NCBI GenBank assembly: GCA_007570785.1 | Contig: ML660777.1 | Location: forward strand, 2,063,845-2,127,844 | Origin: Antilocapra americana | Taxonomy: Eukaryota; Chordata; Mammalia; Artiodactyla; Antilocapridae | Reading direction: 5' to 3' | DNA: 64,000 nucleotides | Part shown: one piece after another, positions 35,639-51,950 of the stretch | Layout: the number at the start of each line of letters is the position of its first letter | How positions within the stretch are numbered: position 1 is the stretch's first letter | The notes under the pieces: generated by a model | Databases searched by the model: none | Seen by the model: the letters and a program-made list of their open reading frames with translations, nothing else | Told to the model about the DNA's origin: nothing | Made by a program: the position numbers and the translations under genes

Positions 35639-38600
35639 CAACTTTTTTTATGTAAGATATTTCCCCTTCATAAAGGCCATCTACCACTTTATTACTTTCT
35701 GGCCATGAAAATATGGCTAATACTTCAGGCAGTACTACTTTTGTCAATCAAGAATTTCCCAAGGAGAGCATCCTAATCCAGTAGTGTTTCATTCTGCACT
35801 GATACATGGCTATTTAAAGTGCCTATATCCTTACTGCATGATTGATGGCCAGCTTGGGAAGCGTTGGGTGCATCCATTTCTACAAACTAAGCTGAATGCA
35901 GCAACTGAGGTAGGTGTTTCATCTAGAAACATACCATTCCTGTACCCCATCTTTAATATTTCCTTCAATGGCCTTTTAAAATGAAAATCTTTCTATCTGA
36001 CCTTTCAACAAATGTTTAATTGTCAGTCAAGGATTTGCTCCAATAATATTTCTTACAGACTTATCCAACTTTATTACAAGAGGACTACTGTTTCTGTGAA
36101 AAGCCAAACATTCAAATTAAAATGAATGCCACTTCAATTGCTCTTATAAGGGTTTTCTATTTAACATGGCATCTGGCAAGCAGCCTCATCTGTATTTTCC
36201 ACTAAAAGGTGTGGGGTGGGGTGGGGGCAGGAAGGGCAAAGACTAATTGATCAGGGAGTACAAGGTATGTGGGGGAAGTGAAAGAGTGGGAGGATGGAGA
36301 AGAATATAATTCTAGAATCTGGGAGCAATTTCCTGAACTGCACATGGTGGGGAAAAAAGCCCATTTTTGGCTGTGAAAACAGTAAAATCAATAAAGATTC
36401 AAGTTAACCCCTCACCCGCCTCAGAGTCTCTGCCCTCTGGTTCAAAGACAAAATGTCTCCACAAACCAGAAAACGAAATCAATTACGCACAACTCCGTGT
36501 CAATTGCCTCTCGAGTAAGGAGTGTGGCCCTGGTACCCCCATCTCACTGCTGTCACGGCCTCTCCTGCTTGTCTAGACAGAGACGACAACTTCCAAAAGC
36601 TACTGGCAGAAGTCAGGTGTAATACTATCATGACAACAACAATTGCAGTGGTTACCAAACTGAAGGCAAATGTCAAACGTCACCGTGAAAGGAAAGACTG
36701 AGTATAAAAGAATGTCACAATAATCTGGGCGTGAGATCACAAAATTCCTCCTCTCACACTCAGGTTGCTTCAAAAGACATCACTTAAGGATGGTTTCATG
36801 TCAGGAAATCTGTTCATGCAATACATCACAGCACTAGGCCCAAGAAGAAAAAGACTCTCGACTATTTTTAAGTTGCAAAAAAAGACATTCACTAGAATCA
36901 AATGTCCATTCCTAATAAAAAACGCCTACAAAATTACTAAAACCAAGATGCTTTTCAACATCATGAAGGATATCTTAAGCTGAGAGCCAACAGCAGAATA
37001 CTAACAAAATCCTTGTAGCATGTCTATTAAAATTTGGAATAAGACAAAAACATCTACTTATCATTATTATTTAGCATTTCCATATAAATTCTAGCCAATG
37101 CAATAAGACCAGAACAGACAAATAAAAGTTATAAATCCTATGAAGTAGGTGATAAAATTTTATCTATATCAGATGACATATAACATTAGAACTTTATCTT
37201 ATATTATGTCCCTAAATAAATGTCAGATGAATTAGAGAGTTTGATGTAAACCTGAAACCAAAAAAATTAAGTGGAGTTAAAGGTAAATATTAACTGATTT
37301 TTAATAGAGAAGGAATTTAAGGATAAAATAATCACAAATATTATAAGGCTATTATTGTAAAATATTATAAGGATAAAAGTAATCATGAAAATAGAGATTG
37401 ATTATATTTCTTCATTCAGAAAAAAAGAGGAAAACATAAAAAGCAAATGGTAAATTGGGCAAAATAGTTTCAACTGTTATACCAGACAAATAAAGTATAT
37501 ATGTTATTGATAGTATAAAAGCTTTTTGAAATTATGAAAAGAGCAACTAGCCTCAACAGAATCACAAGGACATAAACTAACAATTTAAGATAAGTCTTCA
37601 TACTAAGAATAACCTCATAATCATACGGTTTTGTATTATACACAAACATTAGCCAGATGTTTTAAGGAATTACTCTCCATCAGTTACTCTCTGGGGTGTT
37701 TCTCATATACTCTCTGTATATTCAACACTCTTTAAGAAGTGGGTGATAGTTTACCCATTTTATAGATGGGGCAACTCAGTTTTAGAAAGATTAAATAATT
37801 TGTCCAAGTAAATGGTAAAAAAAAAAGAAAGTCTTTTAGTTCAATTCTAAGTCTGTATCCTCCATATTCCTTCATTCTGAAAGAAACAACTAAAATTATT
37901 GATAAAGTAGAATACATAAGAGTTTAAAAATGTTGGACATCCAAAAATATATCATAAAATTCTAAGCTAAACCAACACTCTGAAAAACCTCTGCAATCTT
38001 TATGCAACAATGATTATTTTCCTTAATTTAGAAAGAATTCTTGCAAAGCAACTTGAAATGGTTTAAAACCAACAACAACAACAAAAAAGTAGGCAAGCAC
38101 CATTAAAAAGCACTACATAATTATAAATATAAAAGCCACAAATACAAAACTATGTTGATTGGTAATCTAAGAAATATCATTCAAAGAATGATGAAATACT
38201 ACTTCTCAAACATGACATTTTCAAATAATAAAGAAATTAAAATAATCAATAATAACGTAAGCCTTCAAACCAATTTTCAAATGATATCTGCTAACACAAG
38301 AATAGCCTTACCCTTCTTCTTATCCAATACCAGATTTGTGCATGTGTACAAGACAGAAATTCTAATTCATGGGTGATTTTTAAAGAAATACACTATGAGG
38401 GTTAGAAATTGTACAGACCATTTTAAATTTATTCTCAATCTGCTTCAGTGTTCTCCACATTTTCTCAATTCAGTGTATTCACTTTTCAATCAGAAATATT
38501 TTAAAAATTATATTAGAAACATAATGATTTATACACTATCAATAAGAACACTTTAAATTTGTACAGTTCTTTTAGAATTTACAAAGTAACCTTATAAATA

Positions 38601-40126
38601 TTATCCCATTTAATTCACACTACAGTCTTTTGAGATATATACTGGCACCATTTAACAAAATAAATAACTTTTCTTAAACTAAAAAGATCACATTTCTTTA
38701 TTTCTTCCAAGGACAGGACAGAGAGAGGAGAAGGAAAAGAAGGGCTCTTAAAATAAAATGAAACTCTGAATTATAAGCATGCCCTATAGAAACTCTAAAC
38801 AATGTCAGTGATACAACATTTCTCCCTGAAAAAAATCTTTTGTTGGCCTAACTTCTAGCTGTCATAGTTATTGTCAAGTGATAATGGTATTATATTCACT
38901 TCAATAGCATCTTTTATTACCTGTCGTTTTATAAGCATTGTGTTCTACATGAGAGTTAACTCAGAGAACTCCTTGTTATATGACTGGCACCAACGCACAA
39001 ACTTGGTCATAAGAGTCCTTTTCTGAAATAAGTTGGTAAAAGTGGTCATGTCTCTCCCATGGCACTACATGAATAACTCAAACAAACTGAAAATAAACAA
39101 TGATAGCACCATGATTTGTTAACAAACCAACAAAACTTGAATTAGTTCAATTCTGTTATTCTTATGTGACCACTTAAAGAGTTTTCACTTGTGTTGAAAA
39201 GTCAAAACAGGAAAACACAGTATAAACTGGTACAAACTGCAAGGGGGTAGTATGTTAGATTGGTTAAGTGCGAATTCTATTTCATAGATGAAATCATTTT
39301 ACTAAATTTGAATTCTTTAAAACTGAAATGCATTCCTTATTTTAATTAACTATTTAAAACAAAAAAAAATCAAGAAAATAAATACTGAGTATTATTCTCT
39401 GACTTTTACTTACAATAATCTTGTCAAATAGAGGTAGAGTACTAAAAAAATACAGATGTCCAATCAACAGGTTCATCTCTAGTCTCACTATAAAGTTATA
39501 CTCTAGGAAAAATACCTTAAAATCAGAATATCTGTTCATTAGGATTTTGGTAAAGAATACACACGAATTGTTTTCCTTGTCTTTTGAGCATGTTCCAAAT
39601 GCGGTAGATCTTATTTTGTTAGTATTTATAACTTTATGGAAACATAATAGGAAGGTTTTCAGAGCTCATCAGACCATTTATTTCAATTAGAAGCGGTAAT
39701 GAAATCTGTTTAAACTATTAGATATCACTTAGTCTCTATGTAAGACAGATTGTATACTTAATGCCTTTTGGCATGATCCACAATTCCTTGTCCTTAATAA
39801 TTTTCCTATTGACTGAAAACAAGGATTCTCTTCCTACTCCACCCAGACCTTCCCAAGCCCAAATCAGCAGTTTGATCTGAAACAGCATTTTTCATAAACT
39901 TTATAAAATAACTGCTATAAACCTTTAGCTCACGTGCTGACAGTAGCAATAATAAACCTTAGCTATAAGCCAAGGATTCAATGCTGTTTCTAGCTCTCCA
40001 CAGACTACGACCTTGAAAAGCAATAACTATCACGGTCCTGGATGTACCTGCCCTCACCATGGGTAATGTTCTTCCAAATGCCTTTCCTTTCCAAAAAATA
40101 ACACACTGGTCCACTATATTCAGGGC
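35639..40126. other. 4.5 kb with no ruminant-specific repeat
   Basis: AT-rich intron sequence. The only repeat I see is a weak MIR-like piece at about 37720-37810 ('gtttacccattttatagatg') and possibly another near 38590-38660. Short open frames (36367-36576, 36765-36983, 38152-38376) show no recognisable protein or splice structure. Confidence 0.5.
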
Positions 40127-40392
40127 GAAGGCACTGGCACCCCACTCCAGTCCTCTTGCCTGGAAAATCCCATGGATGGAGGAGCCTGCAGTCCATGGGG
40201 TCGCTAAGAGACGGACACGACTGAGCAACTTCCCTTTCACTTTTCACTTTCATGCGTTGGAGAAGGAAATGGCAACCCACTCCAGTGTCCTTGCCTGGAG
40301 AATCCCAGGGACGGGGGAGCCTGGTGGGCTGCCATGTATGGGGTGGCACAGAGTCGGACACGGCTGAAGCGACTTAGTAGCAGCAGCAGCAC
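40127..40392 (+). mobile_element. Bov-A2 dimer SINE
   Basis: Two BovA monomers in tandem (about 40127-40245 and 40258-40375), joined by 'ttttcactttcatgcgttgg' and ending in an AGC microsatellite, the classic Bov-A2 layout. Confidence 0.9.
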
Positions 40393-40729
40393 TCATGGCA
40401 TCACACTACTCGGACCTAGTGGGCAAGATGTATCAACTACTCTAGATGTACTGAAAGACTTCTGCATGTCAAAAAGTGGGGAATCCAACAAAATCTCAGG
40501 GGCTTTCTATCTCAGTGCAACTCTCAGGGTCCAGTGGTGTGGGTTATATTGAGACATTCTATCTAAAGTAAGGATGAGCTGTTGCATCTGGCTGCTCTGA
40601 CATTCAAGGAAGGGGCACAGTGCCCCTCTGGATTCTGGGGAAAACCTATGCCCCTTCTGGATGTGCTTTTCCAGCCCTTTTACCAAAAGACCCCCCAAAT
40701 CCACTAGTTTTGATTGGGGCCCAGACCAA
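40393..40729. other. Intron stretch, nothing recognised
   Basis: No exon or clear repeat. Confidence 0.4.
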
Positions 40730-40943
40730 GGGAGTCCCTGGTAGCTCAAATGGTAAAGAATCTGCCTACAATGCAGAAGACCTGGGTTCAATTCTTGGTC
40801 AGGAAGATCCTCTGGAGAAGGGAATGGCTACCCACTCCAGTATTCTTGCCTGGGAAATTCCATGGACAGAGGAGCCTAGTGGGCTACAGTCCACGAGGTC
40901 ATAAAGAGTCAAATACAACTAAGCAACTGACGCTTTCACTTTC
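40730..40943 (+). mobile_element. Bov-tA SINE
   Basis: Sense copy, 'gggagtccctggtagctcaa' to 'actaagcaactgacgctttc'. Confidence 0.88.
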
Positions 40944-41089
40944 AGAGCAAGGGAGGGCTGGGCAACAGGTCCAGCCTGCCATGCAGACGGTTTGGACATC
41001 TGGGCACGTGACCCAGCAGGTCAGCGGTGCCTGTCCTCTCAGTAGCAGGGAGAGATGTGCTGTTTGGAGTCTTTGGGGGCAACTATAGG

Positions 41090-41225
41090 TAAATCAGTGC
41101 AGACCTTGAGGATCTTGGAACAAGACCCTACCGTACCTTAGTTTTGAACATGTAGCCTCCAGAACCGGCAGAGAATAAATTCCTCACACCCAGTTTGTGG
41201 GAGTTTATGATCACAGTCCTAAGAA
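41090..41225 (+). mobile_element. MLT1-type LTR 3' remnant
   Basis: 'tagcctccagaaccggcag', 'agaataaattcctcacaccc' and 'agtttgtgggag' match the end of an old MaLR LTR. Confidence 0.55.
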
Positions 41226-41283
41226 ATGGATAGAAATTTTGTTCTAATGAGTTCAAGGGTATTAGCTCATCTAATCACGTTAA

Positions 41284-41450
41284 GGACTACAGCCCACCAG
41301 GCTCCTCTGTCCATGCGATTATCCCAGGAAAAATACTGGAGTGGGTTGACATTTCCTCCTCCAGTGGATCTTCCTGACCCAGGGTTCAAATCCACATCTC
41401 TTAAATATCCTGCATTGACAGGCAGATTCTTTACCACTAGTTCCACCTGT
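41284..41450 (-). mobile_element. Bov-tA SINE, antisense, partial
   Basis: From 'ggactacagcccaccaggc' to 'ttctttaccactagttcca'. Confidence 0.82.
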
Positions 41451-41498
41451 ATAAGGACTAATCATCTTAAGAGTCACGAGTATGACTACTTTTTAGAG

Positions 41499-41619
41499 AG
41501 GAGCTTCCCAGTTAGCTCAGCTGGTAAAGAATCCACCTGCAATGAAGGTGATGCTGGTTCGATTCCTGGGTCAGGAAGATCCCCTGGAGAAGGGATAGGC
41601 TACCCACTCCAGTACTCTT
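41499..41619 (+). mobile_element. Bov-tA SINE, 3'-truncated by the next copy
   Basis: Begins 'ggagcttcccagttagctcag' and stops at 'ctccagtactctt', where the next SINE head starts. Confidence 0.87.
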
Positions 41620-41840
41620 GGGCTTCCCTGGTGGCTCAGACGCTAAAGAATCTACCTGCTAATGCAGGAGATAAAAGAAACTCAGGTTGGATTCCTGCTT
41701 TGGGAAGATCCCCCGGAAGAGGGCATGGAAACCTACTCTGGTATTCTTGCCTGGAGAAGCCCATGGGCAGAGGAGCCTGGCAGGTCAGTCCATGGGGTCA
41801 CAAAGAGTCAGACACAACTGAGTGACTAAGCACACAGCAG
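41620..41840 (+). mobile_element. Bov-tA SINE
   Basis: Complete sense copy starting 'gggcttccctggtggctcag', immediately after the truncated copy. Confidence 0.9.
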
Positions 41841-41854
41841 AGAGAGGAGCCAAA

Positions 41855-41935
41855 GATGTCCATGCATGGGGCAGAGCTGGGACATGAACTCTGCAGTCTG
41901 GTTCTGAGCCTGTGCTCTTAACCACTAGACCATCA
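41855..41935 (+). mobile_element. MIR SINE 3' fragment
   Basis: 'cagagctgggacatgaactc' and 'ctgtgctcttaaccactaga' are MIR. Confidence 0.68.
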
Positions 41936-43374
41936 TATCAACAGAGGAGTAACAGGAATCCACAAGCCTCTCTCACCTGGATGACCTCAGTAGACTGCAT
42001 CACCATAGAAACCATGTCTTCTCAGTTTGGGAGCTCAGCTCTCTAACTAGGCTCTCAGTGCCCTGCTGTTGAAGGCAGGTTCTGAGTATTCAAAGGGTAG
42101 GTGACTGCCCAGTGTTCGACTTGAAGGCTCCCTGAAATGCCCACAAATATCCACTATTTCCTGGTAAGAGATTGATTTTGTTAATGGCAGACTGCCCAGG
42201 CTGGCACAACCCCGAGAGTGATCCTTTCTTCAATTTTGCACTTTGGTGCCCCACATGCCTTACCCTGGTCCTGGCCCTGCTGCCAATATCTCCTTTTCAA
42301 ATGACCTGCAAGAATAACACTTTAAGTCCTAGTTCTTCTTTGATACTACTCAATAAAGAAACACATTTTGATTTTAAACTTCATCACCTCACTGGAGTCT
42401 CAACCACAGTTCATCTTTTTTTAACATCTGAAATAAACACAAGTGTAAAATTCTCCAATCCTCATTAACTTTTGGCAGTAATATTCAACTTTTACATGGT
42501 GCATCCATTCCATGTCGGGCAATAGGCTGGACCCTCCACATCAAGGTCCATTAAAGAGTAAGCAGGAGGATGTCTGCCTTGTTCTCTGCTGTAAAATACC
42601 ACGGCACATGGCATTTGCTTAATGTTCATCAAGTAGGGAGGGCAGATGGATTGATGGATGTATGGATGAATGGATGGCCGAGGGTCCATGGATGCAGAAA
42701 CTCCATGGAAACTAAACTGTGAGGAGCATGATGAAACGGGCAGCCCCACCAGCACACAAACTCTTATTTCCTTTCTCTCTCTTTTATCCACAGTATTCTT
42801 TTCAGGGAATAAAAACAAACAAACAAAAAAACCTAGAAAGATCTCTTGCCCAGATTGAGGATACTTGATGATATTGATTTGAAAAAATTGAAATTTGCCA
42901 ACATCCAGTCTGTCCAACGTAACTTCATAAAGGCAGAAATTCTTGGGAGAAGGGATATTTATTGTCATTTCAGCTTCTGCCAGAACCCAAGGCACAACTC
43001 CAAAGGACACAAGCCTATCTGTGCCAGCCTCTCTCTTTCTAAATATTTCTTCTATATCCTTCACCCTAGTGCCAGACACAGAAGCCCTCATGCTAGCTGT
43101 CTCTCCAAACACCTTCATCCCAAGCCATCTCTCCCAGACACCTATGAATAACCCTATTACCATGAAAGTCTGAGGCGTAAATGAAGTTTAACACTCCTAT
43201 AGTATTATTAAGTAAGGTTATACTAGTTCAAACAGCTCTAGTTGGTAGTGTGTGCCTAGGAGGTATTTTCCAGTGAAATCTATACACCTGCTCCATCCAC
43301 AGTCTACCACAGAGCCCCCTTCCACTTTCCCAAGTCTGCAAAAAAAACAGGATACTTTTACAGTTCCCTACCAG
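41936..43374. other. Intron stretch, nothing coding recognised
   Basis: Includes a degenerate GATG tract at about 42646-42677 next to MIR/L2-like antisense sequence. The 223-codon minus frame (43163-42492) has no recognisable domain and crosses that repeat. Confidence 0.45.
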
Positions 43375-43382
43375 CCACATCT

Positions 43383-44019
43383 TCATGGCAAGTATATGGG
43401 GAGACAATGGAAACAGTGACAGAGTATTTTCTTGGGCTCCAAAATCACTGCAGTTGGTGACTGCAACCATGAAATTAAAAGACGCTTGCTCCTTGAAAGA
43501 AAAGCTATGACCAACCTAGACAGCATATTAAAAAGCAGAGACGTTACTTTGCCAACAAAGATTTGTCTAGTCAGAGCTATGGTTTTTCCAGTAGTCATGT
43601 ATAGATGTGAGAGTTGGACTATAAAGAAAGCTGAGCGTCGAAGAATTGATGCTTTTGAACTGTGTTGTTGGAGAAGACTCTTGAGAGTCTCTTGGACAGC
43701 AAGGAGATTCAACCAGTCCATCCTAAAGGAAATCAGTCCTGAATATTCATTGGAAGGACTGATGCTGAAGCTCCAATACTTTGGTCACATAATGTGAAGA
43801 ACTGACTCATTGGAAAATTCCCTGACGCTGGGAAAGATTGAAGGCAGGAGGAGAAGAGGATGACAGAGGATGAGATGGTTGGGTAGCATCACCAATTTGA
43901 TGGACATGAGTTTGAGCAAGCTCCGGGAGTTGTTGATAGAAAGGGAAGCCTGGCATGCTGCAGTCCATGGGGTCGCAAAAAGTCAGATACGACTGAGCAA
44001 CTGAACCAAACTGAACCAT
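43383..44019 (+). mobile_element. BovB 3' half
   Basis: Sense copy flanked by CCACATCT at 43375-43382 and 44020-44027. 43432-43797 keeps 121 open codons of the BovB C-terminus (HEIKRRLLLERKAMTNLDS, VVMYRCESWTIKKAERR); the frame breaks near 43798. Confidence 0.9.
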
Positions 44020-44191
44020 CCACATCTACCATAACCCCCATGCACAAGCATGGCCAAACTTACACAACATAATATCATACATAGCTTATAACCTCCAGCA
44101 CAAATATATGAACAGTGAGTGTGGTATCTACTCATGCTTACTTATGTAAATCCTTTCAGCGCTGTTCTATAATATTTCTTTTTAGGCAAAG

Positions 44192-44386
44192 GTGCTTCCC
44201 TCCTGCCTCAGTAGTAAAGAATCTGCCTGCAATGCAGGAGACTCAGGTTCGATCCCTGGGTTGGGAAGATCCCCTGGAGGAGGGTATGGCAACCCACTCC
44301 AGTTTTCAGAGGAGCCTGGCAGGCTATAGTCCATGGGGTCACAAAGAGTCGGACACAATTGAAGCGACTAAGTAGAAGCAGCAGCA
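44192..44386 (+). mobile_element. Bov-tA SINE
   Basis: Sense copy with GGTTCGATCCC B box at about 44247-44257, a short internal deletion near 44305, and an AGC-rich end. Confidence 0.87.
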
Positions 44387-44387
44387 T

Positions 44388-44832
44388 AAACACCAGATTC
44401 AAAATACCTAATTAATATTTGTATATTAACACAATGTTTGCCAAAAATCTCTAATCTCTCCAACTAGCCCCTCACTGGTGTCATGTGGGCAGAGAAAGGA
44501 AGACTCTTCAATGTCACCCCAACAAAGTTCCCAGTCTGCTCATCTATCTTTCCTCTCTACCCCTCTGTCACGGAGAAAGTATGTCCTCCCCCTTTCCTTC
44601 CAGTTCTCTGGAAACAATTCCCTCCACTTCCTTGATCTTGTGGGTCATCTCCCTTCTCCCATTTTCTTCACAGGCTCCCTCTCCCTGACATTCTCCCATC
44701 AATACTTAGACATGCTATAGCTTCTCTCATTCTTGAAAAAAATACAAATCCACAAAACTCCTCACTTGACCCAAATTCCCCCTTCTTCCTCCAGATGTAG
44801 CTTCAGTTCTATCTTTTCAGTCTGACTTCGTT
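44388..44832. other. Intron stretch, probably older antisense LINE
   Basis: Pyrimidine-rich 44560-44832 looks continuous with the L2-like sequence that resumes after the L1 at 45640. Confidence 0.45.
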
Positions 44833-44842
44833 AAAAAGTTGT

Positions 44843-45629
44843 CTGCAGTACAGCCAGACAATGGAATATGACTCAGCACTATAAAGAAATGAGCTATCAA
44901 GCCATGAAAAGACCCAGAGGAACCATAAATGCCTATCACTAATAAGTGAGAGAAACCAATCTGAAATGGCTACAGCACTCTTAACTATGTGATGTTCTAG
45001 AAAAGGCAAAACTATGGAAATGGCAAAAAAAATCATTTGTCCCCAGGGGTTGGGAAAGAGAAGGGTGAATGGGCAGAATACAAAGGATTTTTAGGGCAGT
45101 GAATATACTCTGCTTGATACCATAATGATGGCTATATGTCATTCAGTATACATTTGTCCAAAGCCACAGAACACACACCATCAATAGTGACCCCTAATGT
45201 AAAATCTGAACTTTGGATGATTACAATGTACTGATGCAAGTTTATCAATCGTAACAAATGTACCACTTCTGGCAGGGGATGCGGATAAGAGAGGCCACCA
45301 CGCTTGTGTACGGGCAGGGGTATATAGGAAATCTCTGTACCATTCTCTCAGTTTTGCTGTGAACTTAAAACTGCACTTTTAGAGACTTCCAGGATGGTCC
45401 AGTGGTTAAGACTTCGCCTTCTAATTCAGAGCATATGAGTTTGATCCCTGATCAGAGAGCTAAGATCCCACAGGCTTCATGGCTAGAAAAACCAGAGCAT
45501 AAAACAGAATCAATATTGCAACCAGTTCAATAAAGACTTTAAAAATGGTCCACGTAAAAGAATCTTATTTTAAAATCTTAAAAAATATAAAATAAAACTG
45601 CTCTTTAAAAAAATTAAGCCTTTAAAAAG
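44843..45629 (+). mobile_element. Old L1 3' end inserted into L2, split by CHR
   Basis: 'caatggaatatgactcagca', 'ggggttgggaaagagaaggg' and 'tttgctgtgaacttaaaact' mark an L1 3' end. It is flanked by AAAAAGTTGT at 44833-44842 and 45630-45639. Confidence 0.75.
45383..45545 (+). mobile_element. CHR-type SINE
   Basis: 'agacttccaggatggtccag' to 'ccagttcaataaagac'; diverged. Confidence 0.75.
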
Positions 45630-45639
45630 AAAAAGTTGT

Positions 45640-46790
45640 TTGTGCTCCCCAATTTTACTTCCTCTCATTGGCCCATCACTTTAACCTGCTATTTCAGAGG
45701 TCCCCGCTGGCATGGCTGCTACTTCCCACGGATACACCTACTTCTTATCCTGTCTGATTACACTCTGACCTCCTGACCGGTCCCTCCTCCTTGAAGCATC
45801 ACTGCTTCCGATGACTCACCCTTTCACCTTCCTCCAAGGTTTTTCACCCTCTGCCCATCTCTCAAATCCTGGTGTTCCCTAGGGTTCTGTCTGGGTCCCT
45901 TCTCTCTTCTCCCTCTACAGCTCACTCATATTTGTGGCTTCAACATGGGGACAACTCCCAAATCTGTATCTTTTGCCCCAGAATCTTTTCTCTGCTCCAT
46001 AGCCATATTTCTAACTGTTAACTAGATAAATATGTACAAATATGCCTCCGGCATTGGACACTCGGTGTGTTTAAACCCAAAGGCAATATCTTTGTTTCCA
46101 AACTTGCTTTTCTCCTGGGTTCCCTACTCAGGAGAGGGCATCACAACCCTAGACTGGAACTCTACCTGTTATCTCAACCTCCCTCCCCTCTCACCCTTGT
46201 CATTCAAACAGTCATCCAATCCTGGCAGTTCTACATCTCACTTACCCCCGCGGATACTCCCACTATCCCCAAGCAGTCCAGACAGCAACACGGGTCTCCT
46301 GACACTGTAACCTCATCCTAATCCTTTACTCCATCTCTGGTCAGGATCCATCAATAGCTCCCCTCTTGAGATAGAGTCCAAGTCCACTCAGGACCAGCCC
46401 CGCCTCTCTCTACCTCCTGCTACGTCCTCTAAGCACGCTGCTCTAGCCAGAGTGAATCCCTCTACATCCCCTCTGCCCTGTTGGATGGTGCCATCCCTCA
46501 CTTTCTGGCCCTTGCACACACCATTCTCTCTGCCTAGAACACCTGTTCCCTTTAGGGCCTTCCTCTCCTTCAGGCTAACCCCTGCATCCTTCAGTTCTAG
46601 AAAGCCTGTCATGATCCTACCTCCCCACAGACTAGATTGGAGGCACCTGTCCGTGGCTCAAGTGCTTCCCATGAAACCTTATCACTGTTGTTCATTCTGT
46701 CTCCCCACCAGATCCCAAGTTCTTGAGGGCAGGGCTGGTACATTCTGCCTGTATCAGTAACCTGGAGCCTGGCAAGGCCTCGGCAGAGAG
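45640..46790 (-). mobile_element. L2-like LINE, antisense, ~1.1 kb
   Basis: Long antisense segment with 'ggtgttccctagggttctgt', 'acaactcccaaatctgtatc', 'ctctgcctagaacacctgtt' and 'aagttcttgagggcaggg'. All frames are broken. Confidence 0.7.
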
Positions 46791-46813
46791 AAGCTTAGTA
46801 AAGTATTGAGAAA

Positions 46814-47025
46814 GGGCTTCCCTGGTGGTTCAGATGGTAAAGCGTCTGCCCACAATGAAGGAGATCTGGGTTTGATCCCTTGGTTGGGAAGATCCTCTGA
46901 AGAAGGAAATGGCAACCCACTCCAGTATTCTTGCCTGGAGAATCCCATGGACAGAGGACCCTGGTAGGCTACAGTCCATGCGGTGGCAAAGAGTCGGACA
47001 CGACTGAGCAACTTCACTTCCTTTC
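46814..47025 (+). mobile_element. Bov-tA SINE
   Basis: Sense copy, 'gggcttccctggtggttcag' to 'cgactgagcaacttcacttc'. Confidence 0.9.
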
Positions 47026-50960
<3,935 letters not shown>

Positions 50961-51950
50961 CGCCCCGGACCTTCCCCAGCCCCGACGGTCCCCCGGCGGC
51001 GCGCCGCATCTCAATCCCTGGCCGCCGCCGTGGGCGTCTGAATGCGCGCCCAGCGTTGGAAAGGCACCTCCTCCGCGCAGACCCGCGGCCGCCCAGGAGC
51101 GCCTGGTTTCCGCGAATGCGAGTCACGGTTGTCCTCCTAGCGGGAAACGGGGTGGTCTTCCAAACTGCCGGGCTCCAGCGGCCGCCTTGGATGGCTTTTT
51201 ACGTGTCTTTTTAATCCGTTTTCTCTAGCCCGTGGAAATCTCTGCGCTCACTTCCCGAGCCTCTCTGACTCCAGCCTGCGTGCTCGCGGGCCGCCCAAGG
51301 GCACTTCCCCCGGCTGGGCTAGGCTGTGAGGTCAAGTTTCCCCTCTCGTTTCCCAATCCGTGTTGGAGTCCCCCTTTCGTCGGAGCCCGCGCGCAGGCCG
51401 GAGCCCGGCGGTCCGGCTTCTCAGGTGGACCGCGGCTCAGCGCCGGGAGCGGCGGCGCTTTGGCTCGGCGGGTGGGCGCGACGCGGGGACCGCCCGTTTC
51501 CAGCCGGCGCTGCTCCCGGCCCCTCCTCGCTGCAGCTGGGCGCACCGGGCGGTGGGAGAGTCTGCTGCTTCTGCCTGGCTCGCGTTTCCTAGACCCCGGG
51601 GTCCGCGAAAGTTTGGGATGGGTTGTGCATTCCCTCCGCTGGCGCATTCCTTGCGGTCCCCCACCGGGTCCTCTCACCCTCGTGTCCACTACGCTTTCCT
51701 TCAGGTCCCACCGCCACCACCCAGCATCCTGCCCGACCTCCCCGAGTGGCTCTGCCCTCCAGGGACGACACTTCGAGGTGTTAAGTCCCGGAGCCTGGGG
51801 AGCAGAGCGCACGCCTCCCGCCCCGGGATCGCGTGGACATCCATACACCACCACCCAGCTCGCGTTAGAAGAGACGCGCGGACCCTCCGCCCGCCACACT
51901 TTCTCTCTTGGGAAGAATGAAATCTACCGAGTTGTCACTTTCGTGCTCAA

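Noticed and set aside
42492..43163. 223-codon open frame on the minus strand
   Set aside because: No protein family recognised; it overlaps a degenerate GATG tract and MIR/L2-like sequence, and composition is not coding-like.
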